Assembly: GCA_016188575.1 (NCBI GenBank)
Contig: JACPHN010000086.1
Span: forward strand, 1 to 64,000
Length of the DNA stretch: 64,000 nucleotides
From: Candidatus Schekmanbacteria bacterium
GTDB lineage: Bacteria > CSSED10-310 > JACPHN01
Direction of reading: 5' to 3'
Shown here: positions 35,263-44,474 of the stretch, in pieces
How positions within the stretch are numbered: the first letter of the stretch is position 1
Layout: each line of letters opens with the position of its first letter
Made by a program: the position numbers and the translations under genes
The notes under the pieces: model-generated
The model's input: only the letters and a program-made list of their open reading frames with translations
What the model was told of the DNA's origin: nothing
Database searches by the model: none

Positions 35263-35823
35263 TTGAAAAACGCCGCTATCGAAGACCGCTTGATCACCGC
35301 CGACGAGCTCGAGCGCATCGCCCATCGGTTCGGCCGCTCCGAGCTCATCGACGGAAGGATTGTCCAGATGAGCCCTACAGGTGCAAAGCATGGCGCTATC
35401 GAGCTGCAGGTCGGCATGATATTGCGGCAATACGTGCGGAAACATCGTCTTGGCTACGTTGGTGGCGGCGAGGTCGGCTGCAAGCTCGCCAGCGATCGGG
35501 TTTGTGCGCCAGATGTGCTCTTCGTTCGGCGCGAGCGGGTTCCGCCGGACGGCCCGCCCGACGGTTTCTGGCCCTTCGCCCCCGACCTGGCGGTGGAGGT
35601 CGTTTCGCCGCACGAGACCGGCACCCGGGTCCGCGACAAGGCCAACGACTGGATCGCCGCCGGCTCTCAGGCCGTCTGGACCGTTGATCCCGACTCCCAA
35701 ACCGTCACTGTCTATGCGCGCGGCGTGGCGCCCCGCGTCCTCGGCATCGCCGAGACCCTCGAGGGCGGCTCCGCCCTGCCCGGCTTCGTTTGCCTGGTGG
35801 ACGAGATTTTCAGCGCAGAATAG
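35263..35823 (+). CDS. Uma2-family PD-(D/E)XK endonuclease-like protein
   Basis: The product is 186 residues from a TTG at 35263 with GCGAGGA upstream. The family pattern is intact: LITADELERIAHRFGRSELI DG start region, VQMSPTGAKHG, VCAPDVLFVRRE at about 84-95 (catalytic Asp), PDLAVEVVSPHE at about 107-118 (catalytic Glu), RVRDKANDWIAAGSQAVWTV and a C-terminal LPGFVCLVDEIF. Uma2 (DUF820) proteins are restriction-endonuclease-fold enzymes that spread in mobile, multi-copy form; the biological role is poorly known. It is convergent with the porin-like gene. A second, more divergent Uma2-like gene is at 54593. Confidence 0.88.
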   Translation: MKNAAIEDRLITADELERIAHRFGRSELIDGRIVQMSPTGAKHGAIELQVGMILRQYVRKHRLGYVGGGEVGCKLASDRVCAPDVLFVRRERVPPDGPPDGFWPFAPDLAVEVVSPHETGTRVRDKANDWIAAGSQAVWTVDPDSQTVTVYARGVAPRVLGIAETLEGGSALPGFVCLVDEIFSAE

Positions 35824-35858
35824 AGCAACTCGACTGCAACCATGAGACGCCGCCCTCT

Positions 35859-36635
35859 TCAGCGGTCCAGCGTAACGCTCAATCCGACGAAGAATAGGTC
35901 GTCCTTGCCATCCGCGTTGAGGTCCACCAGCGGGACGACGTAGCTGCCCGACAGCGTCGCCGACAGCGAGCCAACGCGGTACGAGAGCGGAAGCGACAGC
36001 CCCGCGTACGTCCACTTCCCTGCGGTGCCGTACTGGTTGCTATAGGCGACGACGATTGCAGGCGAAAGGCTCCACCGGTCCTCTCCCCAGGCGAGGCTTG
36101 CGGCCGTGCCGAGCTCGAGATGGTCGCCCTCGATCTTGTCGTCGAGGCCGCGCGAATAGGAGAGGAACAGGGAGAAAAGCGCATTCGCTCCGTATTCCAG
36201 ACGCAGGTTGAGCTCCAGGTCCCGGGCATCGCCGTAGGCGACCTCCTTCGTCCAGGTCGAGACGTAGCCGTAATAAAGGAAGCTCACCGACGTCGTGAGG
36301 GTTTCGGGGATCAGCTCGTGCTCGTAGGCGATCGTGGCATCGATCTCGTCGATTGACGTCTCGTCGTCGCCTGCCTTTTCGTCGCGCACCAGACCTGCGA
36401 CGAACCCAGTGCTCACCGTGAGGCCGGGCGCGAAGGATGGGGAGTAGTAGAGATACGTCAGTAGCGCGGGATCATCGTGGCTGAGCTCGTAGCCGCGCCA
36501 GACATAACGACTGTAGGTGTCGAGCGTGAGCTGGATCCCGCGGGAGGTTCCGCCGTCCGTTTCTTCGGCGGCGTGCGCGCTGAGCGCCAGGGACAACAGT
36601 GCTCCGAGTAGCAAGACTTCCGTAGTCGATCGCAT
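35859..36635 (-). CDS. Outer-membrane beta-barrel (porin-like) protein
   Basis: The product is 258 residues with a signal peptide (STTEVLLLGALLSLALSAHA, cleavage near residue 22). The mature part alternates hydrophobic and polar residues in strands with aromatic girdles (LDTYSRYVWRGYELSHDDPA, YSPSFAPGLTVSTGFVAGLV, LTTSVSFLYYGYVSTW, WSLSPAIVVAYSNQYG), ending in FFVGLSVTLDR. This fits a 12- to 14-stranded outer-membrane barrel similar to TorF-type putative porins (RYVWRG is typical). Transport substrate unknown. It stands alone; the upstream transketolase stop is 85 bases away on the same strand. Confidence 0.8.
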   Translation of the reverse strand: MRSTTEVLLLGALLSLALSAHAAEETDGGTSRGIQLTLDTYSRYVWRGYELSHDDPALLTYLYYSPSFAPGLTVSTGFVAGLVRDEKAGDDETSIDEIDATIAYEHELIPETLTTSVSFLYYGYVSTWTKEVAYGDARDLELNLRLEYGANALFSLFLSYSRGLDDKIEGDHLELGTAASLAWGEDRWSLSPAIVVAYSNQYGTAGKWTYAGLSLPLSYRVGSLSATLSGSYVVPLVDLNADGKDDLFFVGLSVTLDR

Positions 36636-36719
36636 TTTCCATCAACCTGTTGCCAGCCCCCATAGTAGGCCTGGAGCGGGCGCCCACCGCGAGCACGAGC
36701 CCGCAAAGCCATTGGCTAA

Positions 36720-39107
36720 TTATTCGACGTAGTCGCGAATCGCGCGGAACTGGCTCTCGCCGTCCAGACCCGCCTCCAGCATGACCCGCTGCGCCTGGCC
36801 GCTGCCCAGGAAGTGCCCATGGCGGAACGGATGCAGGCTCGCCGCCCGCCCGCGGTCCGAGCGCACCCAGCGATACAGGGTAGGCAGCGTGAAACCGGTG
36901 ATGCCGATGGCCTCTTGCGCAGCCCGCTCGGGAAAGATCAGGTCCTGCTCCGCGCGCGGCAGGGCGTCGAACAGCTCGAGACTCGCCACGTAGTAGACGT
37001 CGACATCGATCCCGTGCTGCACGAGCAGCGGCAAGGCCTGCTCGACGAAAGCGTAGGCAACACCGCTTTCCTGGAGCACGACCGTGCCTGCGGGTTTTTC
37101 GGCCACCCGCAGGTGATAGACACCGGACACCGCCGCCGATGCCGGTGCCAGGCCGAGCTTCTGGCGATCCGGCACGCGCTCGGTGGGCCGCGTGACGAAC
37201 GGCGCGATGAGCGCCGGCCGCCGCTGCAGCGCCGCGGTCAAGAGCGGCCAGACTTCTTGCGGATCCCAAGGCGTCAGCGTCATTGCCGTGCCCGGCGGGA
37301 AATTTTCCTGCAAGAGCTGCAGCGCCTGCGGGTCGGCGTGCGTTGGCCCGTCTTCACCCGTCTTCAGCCCGGCGTGGGCGCAGATCAGAATGAACGGGCG
37401 AAATGGTTCGCCCGCCGCGAGCGCTCGCCGCGCCTGGTTGCCGATGGCGTGGAGCCGCGCCGCAATGTGGCCGAGCGGGGCGATGAAGGCGCCGTATGAA
37501 GACCCCGCGCCGATGTGGCGCCCAAACGAGGACAGCCCGGAAAAGATCCCCGCCATGGCATCCTCGCAGATTCCTCCGAGCGACAGCACGCGTGAACCCG
37601 GGTTGGCAGTCGCATTGAAAAAGCCTTCGGGGAAGCCATCGGCGGCCGTACTGATATTCGTCGACCCGAGCAGATCCGCCGCCGCGACCAGGATCGCCCC
37701 GTCGCTCCGGCGATTGTAGTAGCTCAGCGCCCGGCCGAGCTCCCCGCGCAACGTCACCGTGGCACCGGGCGAGAGTCTCAGCTCGGCCGGCGGCTGCGCT
37801 CCGAGCTGCTGCGCCGCCTCGTAGACTGCCTCGATCTTCGGCGCACCGGCGCGCGCCCGGCGCGCGCGACAGTCGAGCCGCTGCTTGGCCTCCCGAAGCC
37901 GATCCGCGAGCGCTGCGACCATCGCCGTCTCCAGCTCGAGATTCCGCCGCACCACTCCGAGCGCTTCCCAGAAACACTCCTCGGTCAGCTCGACGATCTT
38001 GCCGCCCTGGCACCGCTGCGCCTCGGCCTCACATCGCGGCAGCATCGCGTTGGTCCGATCCAGAAGCGGTGCGATGGCATCGAAGAACGGTTGCGCGCAC
38101 AGCTTGTGCCCGGCACCGTGGCTCGCCCTGCCCTCGATCCCGTAGCGCCACCCCTTCGTCGTGCGGTAGACGATCGCAGTGGGTTGGCCGTTTCCCAGCG
38201 CGAGCGCCAGCCGCTGTGCGGTCACGATCGCCTGCAGATCGCGGCCATCGGGTACAAAAAGGACATTCCAGTCGTGCAGGTACGCCAGCTCCATCGGGTT
38301 CCACTGGACGTAGTCGCCGGGCGTTGCGTTCTCGCGGCAAACGCGGTTGGAGTCAATCGAGGCCTGATTCCAGTCCACATGCAGAATCGCGTTGCCGAGC
38401 GAAGCCGTGCCGGCGGCCGCCAGCGCCTCGGCGACGCGGCCCGGCGTCATGCCGCCCTCGCCCTCGACGATGTGCACCCGCGGTGCGTCCTCCGCCCCAA
38501 AGTAGTCGGTCGCGCCAAATGCCAGACCGAGCGACGATGCCACGCCGACGCCTGACGCCCCCGTCGACAGTCGCAAGAACGGCGTGGCCGGCGTCGGGTG
38601 CCCGTCCAGCGGTTTCACCCCGTACTGCAGGAAGAGCGGCGTCCTCTTGGTCGGGTTCTGCCTGAACCCCAGCAGGTCTTCGAGCCTGAGCTGATAGCGC
38701 GGGTCCTTTGGCAGGAGCTCGGGAGCCCCCAGGCGAATGATCTCGTTGCGCATCGCCCACAGCGCGTACAGCCCGAGCGCCTTGTGGCCGGCGGCGTACG
38801 AGACGATGTCGGCGTCGTCTCGATCCGGATCCGACACGTCGTAGTCCAGGACGTCGAAGAGCAGGCTTGCCACGAAGCGACCCGACGAAATAGACCCCCC
38901 AGGATGCCCGGAGAGCGGTGCGTAGTTATACAGCAGCGCGCAAAGCGAGCGGTAAATGGCATCGAACGTTTCGAAGTGCTCACGCTCGCCGGCGCTGAGC
39001 GGCTGGCGCTCGGCCGCGGAGAGCTCGGCGATGTTGACGTATTTTCCGCGGCGTGCGGCAAACACCAGCGCGCGCGGAACGGCAGTCGCAAGTGCTGCGA
39101 TGGTCAT
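36720..39107 (-). CDS. Transketolase-like thiamine diphosphate enzyme
   Basis: The product is 795 residues with both halves of a transketolase. The N-terminal TPP domain contains YAPLSGHPGGSISSGRFVAS at about 58-77, SYAAGHKALGLYALWA and the TPP/metal motif VEGEGGMTPGRVAEALAAAG followed by VDWNQASID. The Pyr domain carries DLLGSTNISTAADGFPEGFF and GGICEDAMAGIFSGLSSFGR with the expected catalytic Glu, then a C-terminal regulatory domain. It would transfer two-carbon ketol units, but divergence from housekeeping transketolase (GHPGGS in place of GHPGAP) leaves the substrate open. The aminotransferase ends only 25 bases upstream, so the pair forms an operon, perhaps making an amino sugar or another specialised metabolite (inference). 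Confidence 0.85.
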   Translation of the reverse strand: MTIAALATAVPRALVFAARRGKYVNIAELSAAERQPLSAGEREHFETFDAIYRSLCALLYNYAPLSGHPGGSISSGRFVASLLFDVLDYDVSDPDRDDADIVSYAAGHKALGLYALWAMRNEIIRLGAPELLPKDPRYQLRLEDLLGFRQNPTKRTPLFLQYGVKPLDGHPTPATPFLRLSTGASGVGVASSLGLAFGATDYFGAEDAPRVHIVEGEGGMTPGRVAEALAAAGTASLGNAILHVDWNQASIDSNRVCRENATPGDYVQWNPMELAYLHDWNVLFVPDGRDLQAIVTAQRLALALGNGQPTAIVYRTTKGWRYGIEGRASHGAGHKLCAQPFFDAIAPLLDRTNAMLPRCEAEAQRCQGGKIVELTEECFWEALGVVRRNLELETAMVAALADRLREAKQRLDCRARRARAGAPKIEAVYEAAQQLGAQPPAELRLSPGATVTLRGELGRALSYYNRRSDGAILVAAADLLGSTNISTAADGFPEGFFNATANPGSRVLSLGGICEDAMAGIFSGLSSFGRHIGAGSSYGAFIAPLGHIAARLHAIGNQARRALAAGEPFRPFILICAHAGLKTGEDGPTHADPQALQLLQENFPPGTAMTLTPWDPQEVWPLLTAALQRRPALIAPFVTRPTERVPDRQKLGLAPASAAVSGVYHLRVAEKPAGTVVLQESGVAYAFVEQALPLLVQHGIDVDVYYVASLELFDALPRAEQDLIFPERAAQEAIGITGFTLPTLYRWVRSDRGRAASLHPFRHGHFLGSGQAQRVMLEAGLDGESQFRAIRDYVE

Positions 39108-39132
39108 GATTGTCTCCTATCGACGGCGGCGA

Positions 39133-40431
39133 TCACGAAAGCCGCCCGTCCTCCGCGACAAACGCGGCGAAGCCTCGTCGGTCCCGGGTCGCTTGCGCGA
39201 TGCGCGTCATCGCCTCCTCGAGGTCGGGCAGTCCCGTGGCGATCGAGATTCTCAGGAAGTGCTTGCCTTCGGAGCCGATTATGCCGAACGAGCGCCGGTC
39301 CATCACGGCGAGGTGGTAGCGAAACAGCAGGAACATGCGGAAGATCGTCGCCGGGCTCGTGGTCGAACGTCGGGCCGCAGGAAGCGACGCGTAGAAGTCG
39401 ATCGCTCCCAGGTCCTGCAGCGCCCCGCCTACGTTTGGGAAAACGTAAAACGCGCCCTTCGGCTGCTGACAGGTGATGCCTGGAATGGCGTTTAGACGGC
39501 TGACGACAACGTCACGCCGCTCCTGGAAAGCGCGCACCATCCTCGCTATTTCCACAGCGCTCTCGGGCGCTTCGATCCCGACCTTGGCGCCCATCTGGTT
39601 GTAGGCGGGGACGCAGGAGAAGTAGTTGATGTTGAGCGTCTTGAAGTGCGCCGCTTCGTCCGCCGTGGGGAGCACCGCCCAGCCGAGCCGGCCGCCCGTC
39701 CAGGAATAGCTCTTCGACACTCCGGAGACGATCAAGGTCCTTTCGGCCATGCCCGGGAGGCTCGCTATCGAGAAGTGCGTGCTGCCGTCGAAGAGGATCT
39801 CTTCATAGACCTCGTCGGAGTACACGCGCGCCTCGGCCGGCGCGCGGTCCCGAATCACAGCGGCGATGGACAAGAGCTGATCGCGAGAGGCGACGCCACC
39901 CGTAGGGTTGGAGGGAAAGTTGAGGATGATGAGCTTGGTGCGCTCGGAAATGAGCGGAGCCAGGTCGTCCCCCGTACAGGCGAAGCCTTTCACCTCTTCG
40001 AGATGCTGCGGCACCGGCCTCGCCGCGACGTACCCCGCCAACGATTCATAGATCGGAAATCCGGGGCTCGGATAGATCACCTCGTCGCCGGGGTCACAGT
40101 ACGTCTGCAGCGCAAATGCGATGGCCGGCTTCGCGCCGGGGAGCACCACGACGCGCTCGGGCGAGATGCTCATGTGGCGGCGCCTGCCCATGTCGCGGGC
40201 AATCGCCTCGCGTAAGGGCAGGATGCCTTGCGGGTCACAGTAGTGCGTGAGGTCGAGATCGAGCTGCCGTTTGACTTCCGCCGAAATGTGCCGGGGCAGC
40301 GGAAAGTCGGGTTCGCCCAGGTTGCACTTGATGACGCGGTGGCCCGCTTCCTCGACCTCGCGGATATAGGGTCCCACTTTGAACGCGTTCTCCGTGCCGA
40401 TGAGCTCGGCGCGCTTCGCGAAGATTCCCAT
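39133..40431 (-). CDS. Class I/II pyridoxal-phosphate aminotransferase
   Basis: The product is 432 residues from the ATG at 40431 with GGGAG eight bases upstream; longer in-frame starts run into repeat-rich intergenic DNA. Fold-type I features: IKCNLGEPDFPLP, VVVLPGAKPAIAFALQTY, YPSPGFPIYESL, LNFPSNPTGG, and the PLP-lysine region VSGVSKSYSWTGGRLGW. The C-terminal half has PGITCQQPKGAFYVFPNV and a substrate Arg in HFLRISIA. A stretch after AIDFYASLP (AARRSTTSPATIFRMFLLFR) is longer than in typical aspartate aminotransferases. It is the first gene of the operon with the transketolase-like gene. Confidence 0.9.
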   Translation of the reverse strand: MGIFAKRAELIGTENAFKVGPYIREVEEAGHRVIKCNLGEPDFPLPRHISAEVKRQLDLDLTHYCDPQGILPLREAIARDMGRRRHMSISPERVVVLPGAKPAIAFALQTYCDPGDEVIYPSPGFPIYESLAGYVAARPVPQHLEEVKGFACTGDDLAPLISERTKLIILNFPSNPTGGVASRDQLLSIAAVIRDRAPAEARVYSDEVYEEILFDGSTHFSIASLPGMAERTLIVSGVSKSYSWTGGRLGWAVLPTADEAAHFKTLNINYFSCVPAYNQMGAKVGIEAPESAVEIARMVRAFQERRDVVVSRLNAIPGITCQQPKGAFYVFPNVGGALQDLGAIDFYASLPAARRSTTSPATIFRMFLLFRYHLAVMDRRSFGIIGSEGKHFLRISIATGLPDLEEAMTRIAQATRDRRGFAAFVAEDGRLS

Positions 40432-40744
40432 GTCGTTGGCTCCCGGCGGCCGCGTTTCAATGCGCAGCGATGAGCTGCTCGAGCGAAGGTGCATCCGGCA
40501 GTCTAGGCTGCCCGGGCCATCGAGGCAAGCTTGTGGCTGGCGGGCGGGAGCGGCGGGCGGCGGGCGGCGGCACGCCGCCCCGATCGAGCGAGTAGGGCAG
40601 CCCTGGCCGCGGCGCGGGTGAACCCGCCATCGACGAGGTCCGCCCGCGACCACATGCCCGGCGTATTCGCCGGCGAGAAGGCTTGGGAGGGGAGCAAGAA
40701 TAACTTGAACAACTTCGGTCAAACTGCAGGGCCTCTGGGCTGCA

Positions 40745-41000
40745 GTCCGTGAGCTTCTTACGTCCAGCGCCCGGAGCGCGGATCGGGCCTCGCCTGCCAT
40801 TCGCAATGGCCATCTCCGCCTCCGTCTCTGGGCCAAAGCCGGCTCCCCTCAGCGCGGCCAGACCAGCATGAATTGTCGTACGTGACATGCCAGTTGCAGC
40901 GGCAACCGTGCTGACCCCACCGTGGCCCAGGCTGCGCGCTTCCACCGCCGCCCATATGCGCAGAGTGGCCTGATCGAGACAAATCGAATGTTGTCAACGC
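40745..41000 (-). pseudogene. N-terminal remnant of an ISAzo13-type transposase
   Basis: Reading minus from about 41000, the frame gives CLDQATLRIWAAVEARSLGH, then GGVSTVAAATGMSRTTIHAG and, further on, GAGRKKLTD, matching the remembered N-terminus of ISAzo13-family transposases (LWAA-EA-LGYGG, GLSRTTI, GGGRKKL). After about 80 codons the similarity stops and no catalytic domain follows before the aminotransferase. It is a degraded insertion-sequence fragment. Confidence 0.6.
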
Positions 41001-41004
41001 GCGC

Positions 41005-41155
41005 ACGTTCTTATTCCTCCCGTGGTGGGGGTCTTTTTTTGGAGGGGGGTATTTTTCTTGTCAGCAGCCGCCCCGAAACGTGAATTTCTTGCTATTTTCC
41101 TCCTGCTGGGGGTCGGGGGACGCCTGGCAGGCTGCGGCATTCGTCATTGTTTGCA
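41005..41155 (+). repeat. Dispersed repeat, copy B
   Basis: Homologous in inverted orientation to 2572-2722. It lies immediately upstream of the transposase remnant and separates it from the nucleotidyltransferase remnant, so it may be the 5' non-coding part of the insertion element. Confidence 0.65.
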
Positions 41156-41186
41156 AGAAGGTGCGGCAAGGGAAGATGAGCTGCCC

Positions 41187-41289
41187 ACTGGCGGTCTGAG
41201 ATCTGGTTGCCAAGTTTGTACCAGACCAGCTTGTGCAGAAGTGTATTCTCGGGACTCGCGAAGCGGACGGTGACTTTTCCCTCGGGCAT
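41187..41289 (-). pseudogene. Remnant of a nucleotidyltransferase-type (AbiEii-like) gene
   Basis: The minus frame encodes VTVRFASPENTLLHKLVWYK followed by LGNQISDRQW, matching the conserved segment (SPED-LLHKL-WYR-GGEVSDRQW) of small nucleotidyltransferase-family proteins. The similarity breaks exactly after DRQW, and no upstream or downstream part of the gene remains in frame, so it is a fragment. Confidence 0.5.
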
Positions 41290-41413
41290 CCCAGCCGAAA
41301 GCGCGAGCCATCAGGTCGGGCTCTATCCAGCGCGAAGAAACTCGAAGCGCCTGCTCGCGTGCGTCGGCGTTCGGGTGGCGCCGACGGACGTCCAGCAGCG
41401 CCAGCTCTTGCAC
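41282..41413 (-). pseudogene. Remnant of the small partner gene of the nucleotidyltransferase
   Basis: The frame reads LALLDVRRRHPNADAREQAL followed by RVSSRWIEPDLMARAFGWDA, like the short proteins with RHP-A and an AFGWD end that are commonly encoded next to the nucleotidyltransferase above. The start and any promoter are not recognisable. It slightly overlaps the next remnant in a different frame, as such pairs do. Confidence 0.45.
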
Positions 41414-41649
41414 GGGGCCCAGAGGGAATGATAGGGGATCCCGGAGGGGCGGTCGCCTCCGGTCCGGACCTGCAGGGTGCCGGGCGGCGCGCCCCGGCCG
41501 GCTGCGCGCTGGTCGGGGACCGCTTCCGGGTCAGCTTGGCCACTACCCGGCGGAGGGAGGCTTTCGGATGAGCACGGGGGCCCCGGGCTGGGCAACCTTG
41601 AGGCTGTCGATCAGCACGCTTGGGACAATCCAACGAGGAGGTGGGACGC

Positions 41650-43968
41650 ATGATCAGTCGGTGCGGCGTTGGCGCGGCATCAGCCTTGAACGCCCTGGCC
41701 TTGGCTGTGGAGAGGCTCAGATCGCCCTGGACCGGCGGTGGCCCTGGCCCCTCACGCCGGCGCAAGCGCGGCTCCGGAGTGGCCACGACCCTCAGGCGGG
41801 CCGCCGTGCTCGGCCTCCTCGCCGGTGCGCTGGCGCTCGCCCCGGGCGCCACCCCCGGGCGCGCCGCCAGCACCGCGTGGGCTCCCATCGGCCCCTACGG
41901 CGGCCCGCTCCTCTGCATCGCCATCGACCCGGCCAACCCCGTGGTCCGCTACGCGGGTTCGGCCGTCGGCATCTTCAAGAGCACCGATGAGGGAACGACC
42001 TGGTTCCACCTCACCCCGACCTACCGCAACCTGCTTGTCACCGAGCTCGTCATCGCGCCAGACGGCGCGCTGTGGGCGGTGGCAAGCGACGCCGATCGCA
42101 GCGGTCTGCTGCGAAGCAGCGACGCCGGCGCGAGCTGGACCTGGGTCCCCCTCGATCCGCTCGACTGGGTGTGGTGGCTCGTTGCCGACCCGGCGAACGC
42201 AGCAACGCTCTACGTCTCCGACCATCGCTCCGGGGGCATCTACCGCACTACCGACGGCGGCGCCACCTGGCAGCCACTGCTCGACCGCTGCCCGGTGTCG
42301 CCGACCGGTAGCTCCACGGTGAATCTGGTGGCGATCGACCCGCTCGACACGCGCGTCCTCTATGCCTTCTCCGCTCAGGGGCTGTGCAAGAGCAGCGACG
42401 CCGGGGCGACTTGGAGCTTCACCGACATGGGCATTCCGCCGAACCGCCTGACCACGGGCCTTGGCTGGTTCACACTGGACCCAGGTGTCCCGGGAAGGAT
42501 CTATGCCGGGCTGGGCAACTGGGGACTGTCGATCAGCACGGATGGCGGGGCGACCTGGGCGCACCAGAGCCCCTTCGGGGCCGAAACGGGCCACCCTATC
42601 AACTACGCCGAGCGCGTGGTGATCGACTCGGTCGCACGGTCGACGATCTACGACCTCAACTACCGGAGCACCGACGCGGGGGCCACCTGGGTGTGGCTCG
42701 AGGCCGGTGAAATCTACGGCACCGCCTGCTCCTCGAATCTCGCGGCCGTTCCGGGCGCGGCGGGCGGGCTGACGGCCACATCGTCCCGCGGGGGGGTGTG
42801 TCGGAGCTCCGACGGGGGCACGAGCTGGACCCGCGCGGCCGCCGGGCTGCACACCCGGGGCGCACAGTACGTGGCCGCCGACCCGTTTGACGCGGGGTCG
42901 GTCTACGTCGGGGCGTCCGGCATTGTGGGCCTGTTCAAGACGACGGATGGCGGCGCGAGCTGGTCCGTCACCGGCGACGGGGCCCCCGAGATCCTCGGTT
43001 TCACGCCCGAGCCGGTGGTCGACCCGATGGCGAGCGGCCGGATCTACTCGCGGTCCACGGCGGACGGCCTCTGGCGCAGCACCGATGGCGGCGCGAGCTG
43101 GCTTCAGCTCGGCTTCGGGGATTGCTTCGCTCCGTCCCACGGCCCGGATGCGTTCGCGATCCACCCCGGCGATTCCGCCATCTTGCTCGCGGGCAGCTGG
43201 GGTAACGAGCTGTGCCGGAGCACGGATGCGGGGGGCACCTGGGCGTCCGTGAACCCGGCGGGGCCGAGCAACGGTTTCTTCGGCGTGATCGACTTCGACG
43301 ATGCCCGCCCCGCGGACGTCTATGCGGGCATGGCGGTGACAGGGGGCGTCTGGAAGAGCACCGACGGAGGGCTCACCTGGTTCCAGCTCGTGGTGCGCGA
43401 CATTTCTGATGTCGACGAGCTAGCGGTGCATCCGGTCACCCCGGGGGTGGTGCTCGTCTCGGGGGAGAACACGAGGATCCCGCGGGACGACTACTTCCTG
43501 CGCAGCACGGACGGCGGGGCAACATGGAGCGACGCGACCGCCGGGTGGCCGGGCGGCAGCGAGACCCCCGCCGCCATGGACATCCTGGGCGACCCGACCG
43601 CGCCCGGGACCTTCTACGCTGCTGTCAATTACCTCGCGCAGGGGGGAGTCTATCGGAGCACGGACGGCGGGCTGAGCTGGGCGGCGATTCGCGAGGGGCT
43701 GTTCGACATTGACGTGTGGCAGTTGGCGCTGTCGACCGCCGCCCCGGCCCGGCTCTACGCGGCGGCGAACGACTTCTCGCTGACCAATGGTGGCGGCGCG
43801 GGAGTATTCTCGATCGACCTGCCGGTGACCGAGCCGGTGCCGGCGTTCGGATCGGGCGCCGCGCTGCTGCTCCTGGCGCCGGGGCTGCACGCTGCGCGGC
43901 GGCGCCGGCAGCGGGCGGAGCGGCCGGGGGGCCGGCAAAATCTCCGTTCCAGCAGGGACCACGAATAA
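41650..43968 (+). CDS. Exported BNR/YCF48-type propeller protein with VPxxG C-terminal tail
   Basis: The product is 772 residues from the ATG at 41650, preceded by AGGAGGTGGGACGC. A 43-residue N-terminal extension precedes a signal-like helix (ATTLRRAAVLGLLAGALALA); a GTG at 41779 just before the helix is an alternative start. The mature protein has about 12 repeats with FKSTDEGTTWFHL, RTTDGGATWQPL, KTTDGGASWSVTG, RSTDGGASWLQLG and similar, the sortilin/photosystem-assembly type of beta-propeller blade. The C-terminus is TEPVPAFGSGAALLLLAPGL followed by an Arg-rich cluster, a sorting-signal-like tail resembling that of the protein at 10196-11521. Function unknown; probably exported and retained in the envelope. 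Confidence 0.83.
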   Translation: MISRCGVGAASALNALALAVERLRSPWTGGGPGPSRRRKRGSGVATTLRRAAVLGLLAGALALAPGATPGRAASTAWAPIGPYGGPLLCIAIDPANPVVRYAGSAVGIFKSTDEGTTWFHLTPTYRNLLVTELVIAPDGALWAVASDADRSGLLRSSDAGASWTWVPLDPLDWVWWLVADPANAATLYVSDHRSGGIYRTTDGGATWQPLLDRCPVSPTGSSTVNLVAIDPLDTRVLYAFSAQGLCKSSDAGATWSFTDMGIPPNRLTTGLGWFTLDPGVPGRIYAGLGNWGLSISTDGGATWAHQSPFGAETGHPINYAERVVIDSVARSTIYDLNYRSTDAGATWVWLEAGEIYGTACSSNLAAVPGAAGGLTATSSRGGVCRSSDGGTSWTRAAAGLHTRGAQYVAADPFDAGSVYVGASGIVGLFKTTDGGASWSVTGDGAPEILGFTPEPVVDPMASGRIYSRSTADGLWRSTDGGASWLQLGFGDCFAPSHGPDAFAIHPGDSAILLAGSWGNELCRSTDAGGTWASVNPAGPSNGFFGVIDFDDARPADVYAGMAVTGGVWKSTDGGLTWFQLVVRDISDVDELAVHPVTPGVVLVSGENTRIPRDDYFLRSTDGGATWSDATAGWPGGSETPAAMDILGDPTAPGTFYAAVNYLAQGGVYRSTDGGLSWAAIREGLFDIDVWQLALSTAAPARLYAAANDFSLTNGGGAGVFSIDLPVTEPVPAFGSGAALLLLAPGLHAARRRRQRAERPGGRQNLRSSRDHE

Positions 43969-44474
43969 TCGCTGCGTACAGCCGCAGCGCGGCATACGGC
44001 CGGTGCGTGGTGGCGCGCAGCGCCTGCTCCGCCGCGCGCCGCCGCTCTTGGATCCCAAACAGCCGCGTCGCCCCGAACGCCGCGAGCGCCCGCACCTCGA
44101 GGCGCAAATGGAAGAATCCAACCTCCTATGTGCCTCGCGCCCGAGAAACACGGCCTCGTCGCCGGCCGGCCGACATTGGCCGCAAATCCCGTGGACACTG
44201 AGATGCGTTTGCCGCGTCGTGGCGTGGCGGGGGCACGGATGCGGCGGCGTCCCCGAACGCAGCGCCGAGGGCAGCTCGAAACGGGGATCCGCTGGCTGCG
44301 AAGTTGACGACCAACATTGGGCTCCCCCCAGGAGAAGGTGACGATCCTTGACGAAGCGCGGAAAGGTCGGCTTCGACCTTGGCGACCTTACACGCCTCGT
44401 CAATCGCATTCCGCGGGAGGGTGCCGGGGCGACGCGGCTCGCCGCCCCAGCCGGGACCGGTGCGCGCGGGGTGT
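43969..44474. other. Intergenic region, no supported gene
   Basis: These 506 bases lie between convergent genes. A perfect hairpin, AAGGTCG/CGACCTT with a 4-base loop, is at 44363-44380 and could help end transcription of the minus-strand gene. A minus-strand frame near 44107 reads FHLRLEVRALAAFGATRLFG and QERRRAAEQALRATTHRPYA, helical and protein-like, but has no start, no family I recognise and no continuation. Confidence 0.4.

Noticed and set aside
33458-35266. 602-codon plus-strand frame
   Set aside because: Antisense to the BNR lipoprotein, whose Asp boxes and signal peptide are clear.
43755-44198. Possible minus-strand gene in the 43969-44474 gap
   Set aside because: Part reads like protein but it lacks a start with ribosome binding site, overlaps the propeller gene and has no family I know.
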